From Bradyrhizobium yuanmingense (GTDB taxonomy: Bacteria > Pseudomonadota > Alphaproteobacteria > Rhizobiales > Xanthobacteraceae), in contig NZ_FMAE01000006.1 in the NCBI RefSeq assembly GCF_900094575.1, positions 636,697-700,696 of the forward strand: a stretch of 64,000 nucleotides of DNA, written 5' to 3'. The translations under genes and the position numbers were made by a program. Every line of letters begins with the position of its first letter. Position 1 is the stretch's first letter. The notes beneath the pieces were generated by a model that saw only the letters and a list, made by a program, of their open reading frames with translations, searched no databases and was not told the origin of the DNA. This document shows positions 52,214-61,028 of this stretch, piece by piece.

Positions 52214-54394
52214 TTAGGCCGCGTTGCGGCCGCTGCGCCGTTCCGGCCCGTGGTAATCGGCATCGCCGCTCTTGCCGCGGTCCATCGGACCGGTGCGCAG
52301 CCTGACGAAGAAGGCCTGGACCTCGGCGGCGAGGCGTTCGGCCGCCCCCGCGACGTGGTTCGCGGCACCCATCACCTCGTCGGCCGAGCGATTGGTTTCC
52401 GCGATGGCGCCGGAAACGGTGCCGATGCTGGTCGCCAGCGTCTGTGTCCCCGACGCCGCCATCTGGACGTTCTGCGAGATCTCGCGCGTGGCGGCCCCCT
52501 GCTCTTCCACGGCGCTTGCGATCGCCGCGGTCACTTCGTCGATCCGGCGCATGGCGGTCGCGACCTCCTTGACGGAGGCGACCGCGCTGCCGGTCGCGTT
52601 CTGAATCGCGACAATGTGCTGCGCGATCTCCTGCGTCGCTTTGCGGGTCTGCTCGGCCAGCGCCTTGACCTCGGACGCCACCACGGCAAAACCGCGACCG
52701 GCCTCGCCGGCGCGCGCGGCCTCGATGGTGGCGTTGAGTGCCAGGAGATTGGTCTGGGCCGCGATCGCCTGGATCAGGTCGACCACCGAGCTGATGCTCT
52801 GTGCGGCGTGCGCGAGCCCTTCGATCTCACTCTCCGAACGCGCGGTCACCTCGCCCGCGGAGCGCACGGTCATGTTGGACAGCTCAATCTGGCGGCCGAT
52901 CTCGACGATGGAGCCAGCGAGCTGCTCGGCCGCCGCGGCGACGGTCTGGACGTTGCCCGCGGTCTGTTCGGAGGTGGTCGCTGCGGACGCGGCCTGGCTC
53001 GTCGCATGATTGGCGATGTCGCTGAGGCTCTCTGCGGTCTGCCGCATGGTGCCCGCATTCTCGCCGACCAGCGCGAGCAGGTCGCGCGAGGTCGCGCGAA
53101 ATTCCTCGACCGCCCCCTCCATGTTGCGGTTGGCCGCTTCGCGTGCCTCCGCCTCGCGCGCGAGGGACGCCGCCGCCCGTTGCTGGGCAATCACATTGTC
53201 GCGGAATTTGGCTACCGCCTGCGACACCACGCCGATCTCGTCGCCGCGCTCGGCCGTCCTGAATTCGACGCTGGTGTCGCCGCCGGACAGGCGCGCAGAA
53301 TCGCCCACCAACTCGATGATCGGACGGGTGATGGAGCGCGCAACCAGGATCGCAATCGTTGCCCCGAGCGCAAGCGCTGCGGCGAGCAGGATCCATTGCA
53401 GCAGGAGCAATCTCTCGACTGCGTCGGCCACACTGCGGGCGTCGTCGGCGAGCTTCGATTGTTGATCACTCTTGAGACCGCCCGAGCGCTTGCCATCGGT
53501 ATCCTTGCGACCGTCGAGCAGGTCGAGGATCCGGGCGGCGCGCGGCGCGGCCTCGGTCGACAGGATGAAGACCGGCATATTCCATTGCGGCGTCTGGCGG
53601 ATGGCGAAGATCTTCTGCGGCAGCGGTATGAACGCCTCGTTCGCCTTGACGATGGCCCGATAAGCGGTCGCCTGCCGTGCGGTGAGCAGATCGGTCTGGG
53701 TACCGACCGACGCAAGCGCGGCCCTGAAGGTCGCCAGCGGCTTTTCGAACTTGTCACGATCGGCCGCCTCGCCCGAGGCAACGTACAGGCGCAATTGAGA
53801 TCCCGCGGCGGCAAGATTGCCACGCACATCGGCAAACGTCTTGAGCAGGCGCTTGCGCGGCGGCGTCGCCTCCAGCGCCTCTTCCTCGTCGATCATGCCG
53901 GTGATCTCGGCGAACATGGCCGAGATCAGCGGCGCGGCTTCCTTCGCCAGCAATTCGCTCGCCGGATAGGCCGAAGGGGTGAAGGCGGTCGATTCGGCCT
54001 TGTCCTGAGCCTTGCGGAATTCGGCCATCAGCGTTCTGGCCTCGCTCCAATTGGTCTTGTTCTGAGGACTGGAGAAACCCTCTGCCATGCGGTCGACTGC
54101 GGCGGCCGTGCGATCCAGCTCGGCCCAGACGGCGGCCCGGTCGCGCTTGCCCTGCGCATCGCCGGTCAGCAGAAAGCCGCGCAGCGTCGAAAGCGTGGAA
54201 TAGAGATTGCCGACAAGCTCCGTGCTCGCGATCGCGACCGGCGCGCGTTGATCCACGACTGCCCTGATCCGCGACGAAATGTCCGAGACAGCGGCGACGG
54301 TGTAGATGACGGTCGCTGCGAGCAGGCAGCAGATCAACGCGAAGCCGCCGAGCAGCCGGGTGCGAATTCCGGTGTTCGCGATCGATTTGAACAT
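52214..54394 (-). CDS. Methyl-accepting chemotaxis protein
   Basis: 726 aa from ATG 54394; the open frame upstream has no ribosome site. TM1 (about 12-35), a long all-helical periplasmic domain (about 36-330, HBM-like double helical bundle), TM2 (about 340-360), HAMP (about 360-415), signalling domain. The hairpin tip IQAIAAQTNLLALNATIEAA and GRGFAVVASEVKALAEQ are canonical, so it should couple to CheA/CheW. Ends with YHGPERRSG, a conserved C-terminal tail motif. No gene for CheA lies beside it; the che operon is about 8 kb away. Confidence 0.94.
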   Translation of the reverse strand: MFKSIANTGIRTRLLGGFALICCLLAATVIYTVAAVSDISSRIRAVVDQRAPVAIASTELVGNLYSTLSTLRGFLLTGDAQGKRDRAAVWAELDRTAAAVDRMAEGFSSPQNKTNWSEARTLMAEFRKAQDKAESTAFTPSAYPASELLAKEAAPLISAMFAEITGMIDEEEALEATPPRKRLLKTFADVRGNLAAAGSQLRLYVASGEAADRDKFEKPLATFRAALASVGTQTDLLTARQATAYRAIVKANEAFIPLPQKIFAIRQTPQWNMPVFILSTEAAPRAARILDLLDGRKDTDGKRSGGLKSDQQSKLADDARSVADAVERLLLLQWILLAAALALGATIAILVARSITRPIIELVGDSARLSGGDTSVEFRTAERGDEIGVVSQAVAKFRDNVIAQQRAAASLAREAEAREAANRNMEGAVEEFRATSRDLLALVGENAGTMRQTAESLSDIANHATSQAASAATTSEQTAGNVQTVAAAAEQLAGSIVEIGRQIELSNMTVRSAGEVTARSESEIEGLAHAAQSISSVVDLIQAIAAQTNLLALNATIEAARAGEAGRGFAVVASEVKALAEQTRKATQEIAQHIVAIQNATGSAVASVKEVATAMRRIDEVTAAIASAVEEQGAATREISQNVQMAASGTQTLATSIGTVSGAIAETNRSADEVMGAANHVAGAAERLAAEVQAFFVRLRTGPMDRGKSGDADYHGPERRSGRNAA

Positions 54395-54779
54395 GAGAGA
54401 TCTCGAGCTGGTGGCCGGTTGGGGGAACCGGCTTCGTCGGGTAAAGGAATGCCGAAATTTGAAATACGCGAGGTACCGAGATGGAACTCGCGGAGATAGT
54501 AGTTCGCCCTCTTTAATTCGCGGTGAAGATCGGGTTCCGTACAACTACGGCGAGAAGAATATCTCCTGTCTTTGAAACGACTTATTGCGTTCGGACCGGA
54601 TCGCATATGCACGCAAGCGTGCGTACCGGCCACAGCGCCTCGTCTGTCGCCACGCCAGGAAGGCATTCGCGGCAAACGCGAGGTGCTTGCAGCGCGGCCA
54701 GAATCCGCGCAACAATTTCGCATTTGTTGCTTTGATTTGGGGCCGCTGGAACGCCCAACGCGGCCGGAGGATTTTAGGC
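54395..54779. other. Intergenic region with small inverted repeats
   Basis: 385 bp between the divergent chemoreceptor and response regulator genes. It is less GC-rich than the genes. A 7-bp hairpin (GCCGGTT, loop GGGGG, AACCGGC) lies at 54414-54432 in the receptor leader and a GCACGCAAGCGTGC palindrome at about 54610-54623. Promoters for both genes should lie here. Confidence 0.5.
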
Positions 54780-55199
54780 GTGGCCAACATCCTGATCGTG
54801 GATGACGATCCGGCCGTCCAGTTCACCATCCGGCTGCTGCTGGAACGGGCTGGTCATCACGTGACGGTCGCCGAGGATGGCCGCAAGGGGCTGGCGCTGT
54901 TCGAGACCAGCCGGTTCGACCTGCTGTTTCTCGACATCTTCATGCCCGGTATGGACGGACTGGAGACGATGCGTCACATTCGGATGCTGGCCCCAGCCGT
55001 TCCGATCGTCGTCATCTCCGGCCGTTCGATCACGCCGGATGCGTATGCGGAGCCGGACTTCCTGAAGATGGCGACCAAGCTCGGCGCCGTGGCCAGCCTG
55101 CAAAAGCCGTTCCGGCCCGATGCACTGCTTGCCGTGGTCGCAGATTGCCTGAAGGCCGACGCGCCAGAGGGGTCCGATGTCCGCTCCGGCCGCCGATGA
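54780..55199 (+). CDS. Single-domain response regulator
   Basis: 139 aa from GTG 54780 with GGAGG ten bases upstream. Receiver domain: ILIVDDDPAVQF (acidic pocket), LLFLDIFMPGMDG (phospho-Asp), VVISGRS (Thr/Ser) and LQKPF (Lys). No output domain; acts by protein contact. Its last 23 bases overlap the start of the hybrid kinase gene, so the two are made together and probably form one phosphorelay. Confidence 0.92.
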   Translation: MANILIVDDDPAVQFTIRLLLERAGHHVTVAEDGRKGLALFETSRFDLLFLDIFMPGMDGLETMRHIRMLAPAVPIVVISGRSITPDAYAEPDFLKMATKLGAVASLQKPFRPDALLAVVADCLKADAPEGSDVRSGRR

Positions 55200-58100
55200 C
55201 AAGAACGCCTCTGCTGCAAGCCAAAAATGGCGCAGCGCTGCGGCAGGTCCGGCGAAACTCCCCATGCGAGCAGCAACGACGCTGGCCACGCGGCTGGCCC
55301 TCGCGATGATCCTGCTGGTTGCGGTCACCGTGGCCGCAGTCGGATGGTTGGGCTATCGCAACACCACACAGGCCGTCATTCCGCGGGTGCTGGAGCGGGT
55401 CGAAGCCCAATCCCGCCTGCTTGCAACCAATCTTGAATCCTACGTTGCCGGCGTACGCGGCGATCTGGTCGGCTATCGCGCCGCAGCGGCAATCAACGGC
55501 CTGATCCGCGCTCATGCCGGCGGCGGGATCGATCCCGCGGACGGCGTTTCGGAGCAGACCTGGCGCGAGCGTATCGCGGCGCGGCTCGCGGCCGAGATCG
55601 ACGCCAAGCCCATCTACGGGCAGTTCAGGATCATTGGCGTCGACGACCAGCGCGAGCTGGTCCACGTCGATCGTTCGGGTCCCAACGGAGCAGCCCGGAT
55701 CGCTCCGGACAGCGAATTGGAGCGCAAGAGTGGCCGCGCCTACTTCCAGGAAACCATACGGCTCGGGCCCGGCGAGATCTATGTGTCTCCCATCGAGCTC
55801 GCGACCCGTCAGGGGGGAACGACGGCGCCTCACGCGCCGACTTTGCGCGTGGCGATGCCGCTGTTCACGGCCGACGACAAGCCGTTCGGCATCATCGTGG
55901 CCAATATCGACATGCGCCCGGCACTCGAGCGGGTCCGCGCGGCGACAACCTCGGGCGGAGATATCTACGTCGTGAATGCGCGCGGCGACTATCTCGTCCA
56001 TCCCGACCGGACGCGCGAGTTCGGGTCATCGCGGGGCCATCCGACCGATTGGCGCAAAGACCTTCCGTTCTTGTCAGAACTGGCCGGCACGTCGGACGTG
56101 GCCACGCGGGTCACGACCGACGAGGCGGGCCGGACGAGCGGCGCGGCATTCGTGCCGTTATCGCTTGCGGGCAAGGAATGGGTCGCCATCGTCGCGACTG
56201 TTCCCCCGTCCGTGTTCGGCCGCGTGCCGGCCGCCATTCAAAAAACGTCCCTGCTCGTCGGCGTGCTGGCTGTTCTCGCCGCGGCTGCGCTCGCGGTGCT
56301 GCTGGCGCGCTCGTTGACCCGCCCGATCGGGCGTCTGACGGAGGCGGTGCAGGCCATCGGCAGCGGACGTCCCGCGGAGATCCCCGTCGATGCTAGCGGC
56401 GAGACCGGCGTGCTGGCCCGGGCCTTTGCGCGGATGGTGGAGGAGATGCGCGCGAAAACGGCCGCGCTCGAACGCGAGATCGAGGAGCATCGCCGCACCG
56501 AGGCCGCGCGGAGCCATCACGCGGCGCGCGAGAACCTGTTCAGTGCCGCGGTGGAATCGTCCGACGATGCGATCGTCATGCAGACGCTCGATGCCATCAT
56601 CACCGGCTGGAATCCGGCCGCCGAACGCCTTTACGGCTATACGGCGGAGGAGGCGATCGGCAAGCCCACCTCGATCATCGTCCCGTCCGACCGCCGCGAA
56701 CAGGGCAAGGACTATCTGCGGCGGATCGCGCGGGGCGAGCCGATCGAACGCTTCGAGACGGTCCGCCTGCGCAAGGACGGCACGCCGGTCGAGATTTCGC
56801 TCGGCCTGTCGCCGATCAAGGGACCGTCGGGCGAGATCATCGGCGCGTCCGGAAGCGCGCGCAGCCTGACCGAGGCGCGGCGCGCCGAGCGGGCGCTGCA
56901 GCACCAACTCGAGGAGCGGCGTCAGATCTTCGAGACGTCGCAGGATCTGATCATGGTCATGGACGCGCGGGGTCATGTCGCGCAGATCAGCCCGAGCAGC
57001 GAGACCATTCTCGGCTATCGGCCGGACGAGATGATCGGCCGCAGCGGCGCCGACTTCATCCATCCCGATCACCTGGAGCAGTCCCGTGCCGAGATGCGGG
57101 CGATGCGACACGGCGAGCGCGTCAGGCTGGCCGACACCCGCTGCTACCACAAGAACGGGCACGAGGTCTGGCTGTCCTGGCTCGGCAGTTGGTCCGAGCG
57201 CGCCAAGCGCTTCTTCTTCGTCGGGCGCGACATGACGGAAGCGCGGCTCGCGCAGGAATCGCTGCTCGAGAGCGAGCGGCTCGCCCGCAACATCGTCGAG
57301 ACCTCGCTCGACGCCTTCGTCCAGACCGACGAGACCGGAAGCATCCTGAACTGGAACTCGCAGGCGGAACAGCTGTTCGGCTGGCGCCGCGACGAGGTGC
57401 TCGGCAAGAGCACGATCGACCTCATTGTCGCCGAGAGCGAACGTGGCCGGGTCCGAGCCGGCCTGAAACGCTTCCTCGAAGACGAGGGTGGCCGGACGCT
57501 GAACCGCCGCCGCGAGCTGATGTGCTGCCGGCGCGACGGCAAGGAATTCAAGGCCGAGTTGAGCGTCACCGCGCTGAAGCGGCGCGAGGGCCTGCTGTTC
57601 AACGTCTTCTACCGCGACCTCACCGACAAGATCGCCGCCGATGAGCGCATCCGCCATGCCGAGAAGATGGAGGCCGTCGGCCAGCTGACCGGCGGCGTGG
57701 CGCATGACTTCAACAACATTCTCACCGTCATCACCGGGACGATCGAAATTCTCGCGGAGGCGGTCGCCAAGGAGCCGCAGCTCGCGGCGATCACCAAGAT
57801 GATCGACGAGGCCGCCGCGCGCGGCGCCGACCTGACCCAGCACCTGCTCGCCTTCGCGCGCAAGCAGCCGCTCCAGCCGCGCGAGATCGACATCAACTCG
57901 CTGATCGTCGACACCGCAAAGTTATTGCGTCCGACGCTCGGCGAGCAGATCCAGATCGAATCGGTGTTCGAGGACGAGAATTGCGTTGCCATCGTCGATC
58001 CCAACCAGCTCACCACCGCGATCCTCAACCTCGCGCTCAATGCGCGCGACGCCATGCCCGGCGGCGGCAAGCTGATCGTGGAGACCGGCGCCGCCTATCT

Positions 58101-58779
58101 CGACGAGGTCTATGCCAGCGCCAACGACGTGCCGCCGGGGCACTACGTGCTGATCGCCGTGAGCGACACCGGCACCGGAATCCCTGCGAACATGCTGCCC
58201 CGGGTGTTCGATCCCTTCTTCACCTCGAAGGGGCCCGGCAAGGGCACCGGACTCGGGCTTTCGATGGTCTACGGCTTCATCAAGCAGTCCGCAGGTCACA
58301 TCAAGATCTACAGCGAGGAGGGCCACGGCACCACGATCAAGATGTATCTGCCGCCCGGCAAGACGCCGACGGCGGTCGGCGAGGGCGTGACACCGGCGAC
58401 GATCGAGGGCGGACACGAGACGATCCTGGTGGTCGAGGACGACCGGCTGGTGCGCGACTACGTCCTGGCGCAGTTGCATTCGCTGGGTTACGTCACGTTG
58501 CAGGCCGCGAACGCCGCGGAGGCGCTCGCGATCGTCGCGGCCGGCAAGCCGTTCGACCTTCTGTTCACCGACGTCATCATGCCCGGCAAGATGAACGGAC
58601 GGCAGCTCGCGGACGAGCTGATGAAGACGCGCCCGGATCTCAAGGTGGTCTACACGTCAGGCTATACCGAGAACGCGATCATCCATCACGGCCGGCTGGA
58701 TTCCGGCGTGGTGTTGCTGGCCAAGCCCTATCGCAAATCGGATCTGGCGCGGATCATCCGCAAGGCGTTGAGCGGGTGA
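55177..58779 (+). CDS. Hybrid sensor histidine kinase
   Basis: 1200 aa. TM1 (about 38-60), periplasmic Cache-like domain (about 65-350), TM2 (about 355-380), HAMP (about 380-435), three PAS domains (about 450-815), HisKA/HATPase (about 835-1065) and a C-terminal receiver (about 1085-1200). H-box GGVAHDFNNILTVI near residue 845; N-box LNLALNARDAMPGGG; G-box DTGTGIPANMLPRVFDPFF and GTGLGLSMV; receiver LLFTDVIMPGKMNG. The full core is intact, and the class resembles kinases that pass phosphate to a separate regulator, here likely the overlapping upstream gene. Confidence 0.94.
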   Translation: MSAPAADDKNASAASQKWRSAAAGPAKLPMRAATTLATRLALAMILLVAVTVAAVGWLGYRNTTQAVIPRVLERVEAQSRLLATNLESYVAGVRGDLVGYRAAAAINGLIRAHAGGGIDPADGVSEQTWRERIAARLAAEIDAKPIYGQFRIIGVDDQRELVHVDRSGPNGAARIAPDSELERKSGRAYFQETIRLGPGEIYVSPIELATRQGGTTAPHAPTLRVAMPLFTADDKPFGIIVANIDMRPALERVRAATTSGGDIYVVNARGDYLVHPDRTREFGSSRGHPTDWRKDLPFLSELAGTSDVATRVTTDEAGRTSGAAFVPLSLAGKEWVAIVATVPPSVFGRVPAAIQKTSLLVGVLAVLAAAALAVLLARSLTRPIGRLTEAVQAIGSGRPAEIPVDASGETGVLARAFARMVEEMRAKTAALEREIEEHRRTEAARSHHAARENLFSAAVESSDDAIVMQTLDAIITGWNPAAERLYGYTAEEAIGKPTSIIVPSDRREQGKDYLRRIARGEPIERFETVRLRKDGTPVEISLGLSPIKGPSGEIIGASGSARSLTEARRAERALQHQLEERRQIFETSQDLIMVMDARGHVAQISPSSETILGYRPDEMIGRSGADFIHPDHLEQSRAEMRAMRHGERVRLADTRCYHKNGHEVWLSWLGSWSERAKRFFFVGRDMTEARLAQESLLESERLARNIVETSLDAFVQTDETGSILNWNSQAEQLFGWRRDEVLGKSTIDLIVAESERGRVRAGLKRFLEDEGGRTLNRRRELMCCRRDGKEFKAELSVTALKRREGLLFNVFYRDLTDKIAADERIRHAEKMEAVGQLTGGVAHDFNNILTVITGTIEILAEAVAKEPQLAAITKMIDEAAARGADLTQHLLAFARKQPLQPREIDINSLIVDTAKLLRPTLGEQIQIESVFEDENCVAIVDPNQLTTAILNLALNARDAMPGGGKLIVETGAAYLDEVYASANDVPPGHYVLIAVSDTGTGIPANMLPRVFDPFFTSKGPGKGTGLGLSMVYGFIKQSAGHIKIYSEEGHGTTIKMYLPPGKTPTAVGEGVTPATIEGGHETILVVEDDRLVRDYVLAQLHSLGYVTLQAANAAEALAIVAAGKPFDLLFTDVIMPGKMNGRQLADELMKTRPDLKVVYTSGYTENAIIHHGRLDSGVVLLAKPYRKSDLARIIRKALSG

Positions 58780-58785
58780 AGGCCC

Positions 58786-58871
58786 GTAGCCCGGATGGAG
58801 CGCAGCGCAATCCGGGAACAATCGTGCGGCGCGCGAAATCCCGGATTACGCTTGCGCTCCATCCGGGCTAC
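58786..58871. repeat. Palindromic intergenic repeat, family C copy 2
   Basis: 86 bp, ends GTAGCCCGGATGGAGCGCAG and GCTTGCGCTCCATCCGGGCTAC; counterpart of 49284-49370 with a different loop. Just after the hybrid kinase gene. Confidence 0.92.
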
Positions 58872-58898
58872 GAAACCGTCGGTGAGGAGAGATGGACC

Positions 58899-58939
58899 CG
58901 GCTCAGCAGCGCATCATTGCATGATGCGCTGCTGAGCCG
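58899..58939. terminator. Perfect 19-bp hairpin between convergent genes
   Basis: Left arm CGGCTCAGCAGCGCATCAT, three-base loop TGC, right arm perfectly complementary. It lies between the convergent hybrid kinase and FixJ-type genes, in the right place for a two-way terminator, though without a T-run on either side. Confidence 0.6.
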
Positions 58940-58954
58940 TGGCACGAGACCATG

Positions 58955-59590
58955 TTACGACGCGCGCTGGGCCGCGGTCATCACGATGCGGATCAGGTCG
59001 GCGGCATTGCGCGCGCCGAGCTTCTTCATGATGTTGGCGCGGTGGTCCTCGATGGTGCGCGGACTGATGCCGAGCGTGCGGCCGGCCTCCTTGTTGGAGG
59101 CACCGGAGGCGAACTGCTCCAGCACCTCGCGCTCCCTGCGCGTCAGCGGCTCGCGGCCGGGGAAATGCAGCGAGCCGAATTTCGGCGACGCGTTCTCCGC
59201 CTGCCTGCGTGCATAGGCACCGATCGCCTCGTCGAGACGGCCGACGATCTCGCTGCCGCGGAACGGCTTCTCGATGAAGTCGAGCGCGCCGCTCTTGATC
59301 GCGCCCACCGCCATCGCGATGTCGCCCTGCCCGGAGATCATGAAGATCGGCGCAGGATAATCCTCGCCGTGCAGCTCCTTCAGGATGTCGAGACCCGACT
59401 TCCCGGGAATATTCACGTCGAGCAGGATTGCAGCCGGCGTGCGGTTTCGCGCCACGGAGAGCAGCGCTGCACCGTCCGCAAAACAGATCACTTCATAGCC
59501 CGCCGCCTTCAACACCATCGACAAGGTGTCGCGAACGGCAGGGTCGTCATCGACCACGAAGATTTCACCGCGAGAGCTTTGTTCGGCCAT
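58955..59590 (-). CDS. FixJ-family response regulator
   Basis: 211 aa from ATG 59590. Receiver with FVVDDDPAVRDTL, AILLDVNIPGKSGLD, FMISGQGDIAMAV and FIEKPFRG, then a LuxR-type HTH (LTRREREVLEQFASGASNKEA, ending in GISPRTIEDHRANIMKKL). Binds DNA when phosphorylated. It points at the hybrid kinase gene with the 19-bp hairpin between them; a functional link with that kinase is possible but not shown. Confidence 0.92.
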   Translation of the reverse strand: MAEQSSRGEIFVVDDDPAVRDTLSMVLKAAGYEVICFADGAALLSVARNRTPAAILLDVNIPGKSGLDILKELHGEDYPAPIFMISGQGDIAMAVGAIKSGALDFIEKPFRGSEIVGRLDEAIGAYARRQAENASPKFGSLHFPGREPLTRREREVLEQFASGASNKEAGRTLGISPRTIEDHRANIMKKLGARNAADLIRIVMTAAQRAS

Positions 59591-59739
59591 GTGCCACATC
59601 CGGTTGGCATGAAGGACTCGCGTCCGCGCCATTCGTTATGGCGCTCGGCGCGGATTCGGCCCACCCGTATTTGTACGGGACATGGACTTAACGCACAAGT
59701 AGCGGCATGGCGCCTAATTGCATTGGACGGAGAATATCC

Positions 59740-60042
59740 ATGCTAAATTTGGCCGACACGCCGCCTCCTGTCGCAACGTCCGAAGTCGAGAGCCGTGAGC
59801 TGATTGCGGCGGACCTTCGTTTACTGATCGCACAGATCGAGACCAGCATGCGCCGGATCGCCGCAGCCATGGATCAAGAACACGGCAGCGATCCGGAAGG
59901 TTCCGCAGATGTCGTCTTGCTCGACGACGTCACGCCCCGCTACGCCAGCGCGAGCGCGGCCCTCAATGTCTGCCGGGCGGGCCTCGGCCACGCCCTGCAA
60001 TGTCTATCGGAATCCGGCAACGCGGCCGGAAGCCGCGTCTGA
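59740..60042 (+). CDS. Hypothetical protein (100 aa)
   Basis: ATG 59740 with GGAG eight bases upstream. Predicted helical protein: SRELIAADLRLLIAQIETSMRRIAAAMDQE, shown as two helices SRELIAADLRLLIAQIET and SMRRIAAAMDQE, then an acidic loop and ASAALNVCRAGLGHALQCLSE with two cysteines. Not recognised. It lies between two regulator genes that are transcribed away from or toward it, and might be a small partner of one of them. Confidence 0.6.
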   Translation: MLNLADTPPPVATSEVESRELIAADLRLLIAQIETSMRRIAAAMDQEHGSDPEGSADVVLLDDVTPRYASASAALNVCRAGLGHALQCLSESGNAAGSRV

Positions 60043-60063
60043 CCGTATGGCGGCTCCGCAAGC

Positions 60064-60567
60064 TCAGGCGCGGTGCCGTTCCACGATCGCGTCGGTGGCG
60101 ACACCACCCCAGGTGTGAATCGCCGGCAGGCCCATCGCGGTCTTGCCGAGATTGGCGAGGCTGATGCGCAGCGCCGCGAGATCCAGCGGCTTCGGCAGGC
60201 TCTGGAGCTCGATGCCGACCGAACGGGCGAAGCTGCGGGCGGCACTGCGGCGCTTGCCGTCCATGCCGCTGATGACGATCACGGAGCCTGCAAACTTCGC
60301 GCTCGCCATCTCGCGCAGCACGTCGACGCCGTCGCCGTCCTCCAGCACGAGATCGAGCGTCACGCAGTCGAAGCGCGCGGCGCGCAGCTTCTCGATCGCG
60401 TCCGCCACCGATGGCGCCACAGTGACCTCGTGGCCCGCCTGCTTGGCCGCGACCGTGATCAGGCGGCGCTGCGTGGCGTCGTCATCGACCACCAGGAGCT
60501 GAAGTGCACGCCGCTCGGCGCCGTCGGGCAGGTTTGACGAGATCGGGGAAAGAGAACTTCTGGGCAT
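60064..60567 (-). CDS. Receiver-domain protein
   Basis: 167 aa. ATG 60567. Receiver fold with LLVVDDDATQRRLI, CVTLDLVLEDGDGVDVL (phospho-Asp), VIVISGMDG and SLPKPLDL (Lys). About 40 residues follow the receiver without a recognised output domain. Same strand as the che operon but 141 bp downstream of the PilZ-like gene; may be cotranscribed. Confidence 0.85.
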   Translation of the reverse strand: MPRSSLSPISSNLPDGAERRALQLLVVDDDATQRRLITVAAKQAGHEVTVAPSVADAIEKLRAARFDCVTLDLVLEDGDGVDVLREMASAKFAGSVIVISGMDGKRRSAARSFARSVGIELQSLPKPLDLAALRISLANLGKTAMGLPAIHTWGGVATDAIVERHRA

Positions 60568-60708
60568 TGCCGTATCCTGGGATTGAGAGCGTCAATGGAT
60601 ACACGGCTCGCGCTGAAGCCGCGTAAAGCTGCCGCGAGCAATTGACTCGGAAACGTTCAGCAAATGTGAAGCAAAGTGCGGGAAAGCGCAGCGACGGCGG
60701 CGGCGAGA

Positions 60709-61026
60709 TCAGGCCGCGGCGTCGTGGCCACCGGCCGCACCGCGCTTCTTCCGGTTCTTGCCGCGCAGGAACTGGATGTCCATTTCGGCGCCGTTGACAC
60801 GGACCAGCTCGCAGCGACGATAGGCGAGACCCGTGGACGACAGCAGCAGGAAGAACTCCTTCAGGTTCAAGCCCTGGATCGAGCCCTCCACCGTGAGAAC
60901 CGCGTCGGTGTCGGAGATCGCGTTGAGCTTGCAGTCGCGCCGCCAGGTGCCGTCGATGGCCATGATGCAGACATCATAGCCACGGCTGAAGGTCACACGC
61001 TCCGCGCCCTTGCCATCCTCGGCCAT
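60709..61026 (-). CDS. PilZ-like domain protein
   Basis: 105 aa. ATG 61026 lies only 2 bp after the cheR stop, so it is part of the che operon. A small beta-barrel is suggested by alternating strands (YDVCIMAIDGT, AVLTVEGSI, EMDIQFLRG). PilZ proteins bind c-di-GMP by RxxxR and D/NxSxxG; here only RVTFSR (one residue too long) and NAISDTDA (no Gly) are found, so binding may be lost or altered. The C-terminus is Lys/Arg-rich (GKNRKKRG). Family call is moderate. Confidence 0.65.
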   Translation of the reverse strand: MAEDGKGAERVTFSRGYDVCIMAIDGTWRRDCKLNAISDTDAVLTVEGSIQGLNLKEFFLLLSSTGLAYRRCELVRVNGAEMDIQFLRGKNRKKRGAAGGHDAAA

Positions 61027-61028
61027 GA

